NCBI GenBank assembly: GCA_030613145.1
Contig: JAUWMM010000067.1
Coordinates: forward strand, 1 to 8,022
Reading direction: 5' to 3'
Length of the DNA stretch: 8,022 nucleotides
Source of the DNA: Desulfobacterales bacterium
Lineage (GTDB): Bacteria; Desulfobacterota; Desulfobacteria; Desulfobacterales; C00003060
This document shows, in pieces, positions 6,288 through 8,022 of the stretch (positions within the stretch are counted from its first letter, which is position 1; the number at the start of each line of letters is the position of its first letter). The notes beneath the pieces were generated by a model. It was not told the origin of the DNA. It did not search any database and saw only the letters and a program-made list of their open reading frames with translations. Made by a program: the position numbers and the translations under genes.

Positions 6288-6794
6288 TTACTGATATTTC
6301 TCCAGCATTTTGTCTACCTGATCCTGCTCCACGTTGCTGTAAACATCGTCGTCTATTTTGATCACAGGTCCTAAACTGCAACAGCCAATGCATCTTACGG
6401 TCTCGAATGTATATCTCATGTCTTTGGTATTCTCACCTGCTTTAACGGAAAGGGACTTCTCCACTTTTCCCTTAATCCTCGTAGCTCCCCGGACATGACA
6501 CGCCGTACCCACGCACTGGCTAATGATATGCCTGCCCCTGGGTTCAAGATGAAAGGCCTTATAAAAAGTGGCAATGCTGTATATCTTGCTAAGCGGGATG
6601 TCCATCTTCTCGGCAACGTAACGCAAAGCTTCCGGCGGCACGTAATTATACTCGGCGTTAACTTCCTGAAGGATCATAACCAGGGCTTCCTGATTGTTGT
6701 CATACTTTTCCTCAATCAGCGTGTCCAGCTTCATCAAATCAACATCATTCGCCAGTTCCATGTGTGCTTTTCGACTCCTCTTTTCCTTGTGCAT
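6288..6794 (-). CDS. NuoE/HydC-type [2Fe-2S] thioredoxin-like subunit
   Basis: A 168-residue protein of the NADH-dehydrogenase 24-kDa family, normal in length. A helical N-terminal part contains the family stretch ALVMILQEVNAEYNYVPPEAL (approximately 37-57) and the IPLSKIYSIATFYKAF region. The thioredoxin-like C-terminal domain has the four [2Fe-2S] ligands as CVGTAC (Cys94, Cys99) and CIGCC (Cys135, Cys139). It should carry electrons to or from the FMN of the NuoF half encoded downstream. The start is ambiguous. The ATG at 6794 has TGAGGG only about 3 bases upstream. The ATG at 6761 has GAGGAG about 13 bases upstream and gives a tighter family-like N-terminus. Either start overlaps the 3' end of the hdrA-like gene (by 50 or 17 bp), indicating translational coupling. 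Confidence 0.93.
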   Translation of the reverse strand: MHKEKRSRKAHMELANDVDLMKLDTLIEEKYDNNQEALVMILQEVNAEYNYVPPEALRYVAEKMDIPLSKIYSIATFYKAFHLEPRGRHIISQCVGTACHVRGATRIKGKVEKSLSVKAGENTKDMRYTFETVRCIGCCSLGPVIKIDDDVYSNVEQDQVDKMLEKYQ

Positions 6795-7239
6795 CGACCC
6801 TCATTTGTGCGCTCTGTTCAAAATGGGGCCTGTATTGAACCGGGCAATTATCAACGCAGGTCCCGCATCCTGTGCAGATCGTTTCATCCACGTATCTGGC
6901 CTTTCTCTTGATCTTCACCTTGAAATTACCGGGCGTGCCTGTAATTTCTTCAATCTCGGAATACGACAGAATCTTAATGTTAGGGTGCTTGGCCACCTCA
7001 ATCAACTTCGGTGATATCATACACGTGGAGCAGTCATTGGTTGGAAATGTCTTGTCGAGTTGGGCCATGTTGCCACCGATGCTGGGGTTCTTTTCCACCA
7101 GATAGACTCTAAAGCCGGAGTTGGCCACATCAAGGGCCGCCTGCATGCCGGCAATCCCGCCCCCAACGACCACTACTGCTCCCACCTTGCCGTTAGGCGT
7201 GGCAGCTTTGTCCATTTGCGTCGTTTTAACACTTTCCAT
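6745..7239 (-). CDS. Short HdrA-like protein (FAD-binding start and one [4Fe-4S] motif only)
   Basis: A 164-residue protein matching only part of heterodisulfide reductase subunit A. It has the Rossmann FAD loop GGGIAG (26-31) with acidic Glu49, then the HdrA signature QLDKTFPTNDCSTC with Cys70 and Cys73, followed by SPKLIEVAKHPNI. One [4Fe-4S] motif CTGCGTCVDNCP has Cys122, 125, 128 and 132. It then ends in a polar tail. Full HdrA proteins are about 650 residues or longer and add an N-terminal Fe-S region, a second ferredoxin motif and the rest of the thioredoxin-reductase-like FAD domain; all are absent. No continuation of HdrA is visible in the other two frames after the cluster motif, and nuoE follows at once, so this is not a simple frameshift. 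The gene begins 3 bp after hdrB ends and overlaps nuoE, so it looks maintained as part of the operon. FAD binding by such a fragment is doubtful; an electron-transfer or scaffold role between HdrB and NuoE is inferred. Confidence 0.85.
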   Translation of the reverse strand: MESVKTTQMDKAATPNGKVGAVVVVGGGIAGMQAALDVANSGFRVYLVEKNPSIGGNMAQLDKTFPTNDCSTCMISPKLIEVAKHPNIKILSYSEIEEITGTPGNFKVKIKRKARYVDETICTGCGTCVDNCPVQYRPHFEQSAQMRVDAQGKEESKSTHGTGE

Positions 7240-7242
7240 AGT

Positions 7243-8022
7243 CTACGTCCCGAGTCCTGCAGGGAGGTTCAGCTCGTCCAAGAATTTCAAGGGATTCACA
7301 AAATGGCGCGACAGCCACGTTTGAACTTGCCGCTCCTTCATTGCAAGGCCGATGAGTTCCGTAAAATAGATAATCGGCAGATCAACAGTCATCCCCAGTT
7401 CCGTACCGATTTTTTCCTGATATATATCCAGATTGGCTTGGCACATCTGGCAGGAGACCACTATACAGTTGGCCCCAACTTCCAGTGCACGCTGGTACAG
7501 TTTGCCGACCATTTTGAAAACCATGTCAGGCCTGTCCACCACATGACTCGCACCGCAACAGTCTGTCTTATAACCCCAGTCAATCGCCTCTGCTCCCAGG
7601 CGTTCAAGAATACGGTCCATGCTCATTGGATTCTCGCAATTTTCGGCATCCGTGATCTTGGGAGGCCTGCTCGACATGCACCCATAATAGCAAACCGCCT
7701 TGATCCCCTCCAGCGGATTGGTAACCCTTGATTCAATCAGGTCAAGAACCTTTTTCTGGGCCATGAAATCGGCAAGGTCCCAGATTTTGACCTTTCCTTC
7801 AATGGTGTACCTGTAATGGCCCGTTGGTGCTTTCAATAGGCTTTTTTCGGCTGTCTTGAGTCGGTTGAAACACATGGGGCAGGGAGCTACAAGGTCGTTG
7901 CCGGCATTTTCGGCAAGGACCAAGTTTCGAGCCGGCAGTTCGATAGAGGCACGATGGTTCAGACTGTGAGCAGCGGTGGCCCCACAGCAGTTCCAGTCTT
8001 CAATCTCCATAAGCTCTATTTC
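7243..8022 (-). CDS. HdrB-like CCG-domain subunit, 5' end outside the window
   Basis: The open frame continues past the window edge, so the true start is missing; the Met at 8010 is internal. The visible 259 residues are most of a heterodisulfide reductase subunit B, usually about 290-300 aa. Counted from the Met at 8010, the first CCG motif shows Cys8-Cys9 in WNCCGA and CPMC at 44-47, its opening cysteine lying upstream. The second is complete: Cys107 and Cys111, Cys151-Cys152 in TDCCGA, and CQMC at 187-190. In methanogen HdrB such motifs bind the two noncubane [4Fe-4S] clusters that cleave the CoM-S-S-CoB disulfide. In bacteria the physiological substrate is mostly unknown. An hdrC-like partner is not in the window and may lie upstream. 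The stop is 3 bp before the hdrA-like start, so they are almost certainly cotranscribed. Confidence 0.92.
   Translation of the reverse strand, partial: EIELMEIEDWNCCGATAAHSLNHRASIELPARNLVLAENAGNDLVAPCPMCFNRLKTAEKSLLKAPTGHYRYTIEGKVKIWDLADFMAQKKVLDLIESRVTNPLEGIKAVCYYGCMSSRPPKITDAENCENPMSMDRILERLGAEAIDWGYKTDCCGASHVVDRPDMVFKMVGKLYQRALEVGANCIVVSCQMCQANLDIYQEKIGTELGMTVDLPIIYFTELIGLAMKERQVQTWLSRHFVNPLKFLDELNLPAGLGT

Noticed and set aside
6067..6374. Small open frames through the TTTCGTG palindrome
   Set aside because: Their translations are just the repeat read as protein; no ribosome site or conserved content supports them.
6745..6850. A frameshift hiding the rest of hdrA
   Set aside because: The other two minus-strand frames after the cluster motif give no HdrA-like sequence and soon meet stops, and nuoE occupies the following DNA.
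7060..7731. A 223-codon plus-strand open frame across hdrB and hdrA
   Set aside because: The minus strand here encodes clear HdrA and HdrB motifs with cysteine patterns in place, and the plus-strand translation resembles no family I know.

Overview
The window looks like chromosomal DNA from an anaerobic Desulfobacterota (Deltaproteobacteria) species, probably a sulfate reducer or syntroph. This is inferred from gene content: HdrA/HdrB-type heterodisulfide-reductase modules beside soluble NuoE/NuoF-type NADH-oxidising subunits, and cysteine-rich CCG domains. No marker gene is present to fix the lineage.

Layout, right to left, because all complete genes are on the minus strand. (1) Bases 8022-2870 hold a redox operon: the 3' part of an hdrB-like gene cut by the window edge, a very short hdrA-like gene (164 aa), a nuoE-like [2Fe-2S] subunit, and a 1060-aa protein that fuses a HydB/NuoF-type NADH:FMN module to a complete GltD/NfnB-type FAD, Fe-S and NADPH-type module. 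HdrB, HdrA and NuoE are tightly packed. A 235-bp gap with two palindromic structures separates nuoE from the nuoF fusion. A plausible terminator lies about 165 bp beyond the last gene. (2) Bases 2324-2869 hold no convincing gene. They contain that terminator, a faint relic resembling an antitoxin, a short palindrome and a 10-bp tandem duplication at the next start codon. (3) Bases 2323-213 hold a two-gene unit with overlapping ends: a multi-pass membrane protein with C-terminal HEAT-like repeats, then a CPBP-family intramembrane protease. (4) Bases 1-113 hold the plus-strand 3' end of a REP-associated (Y1-type) transposase, followed by short tandem repeats.

How the genes may work together: NuoE and the NuoF half would take electrons from NADH through FMN and Fe-S clusters. 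The fused GltD/NfnB half offers a second flavin and an NADP(H)-type site. HdrA-like and HdrB-like proteins could pass electrons to a disulfide, a ferredoxin or another partner. This makes a soluble, possibly electron-bifurcating or confurcating complex the most interesting content of the window. The fusion combined with a cut-down HdrA is the part that departs most from standard Hdr or NADH-dehydrogenase layouts. The acceptor and direction of flow cannot be read from the sequence.
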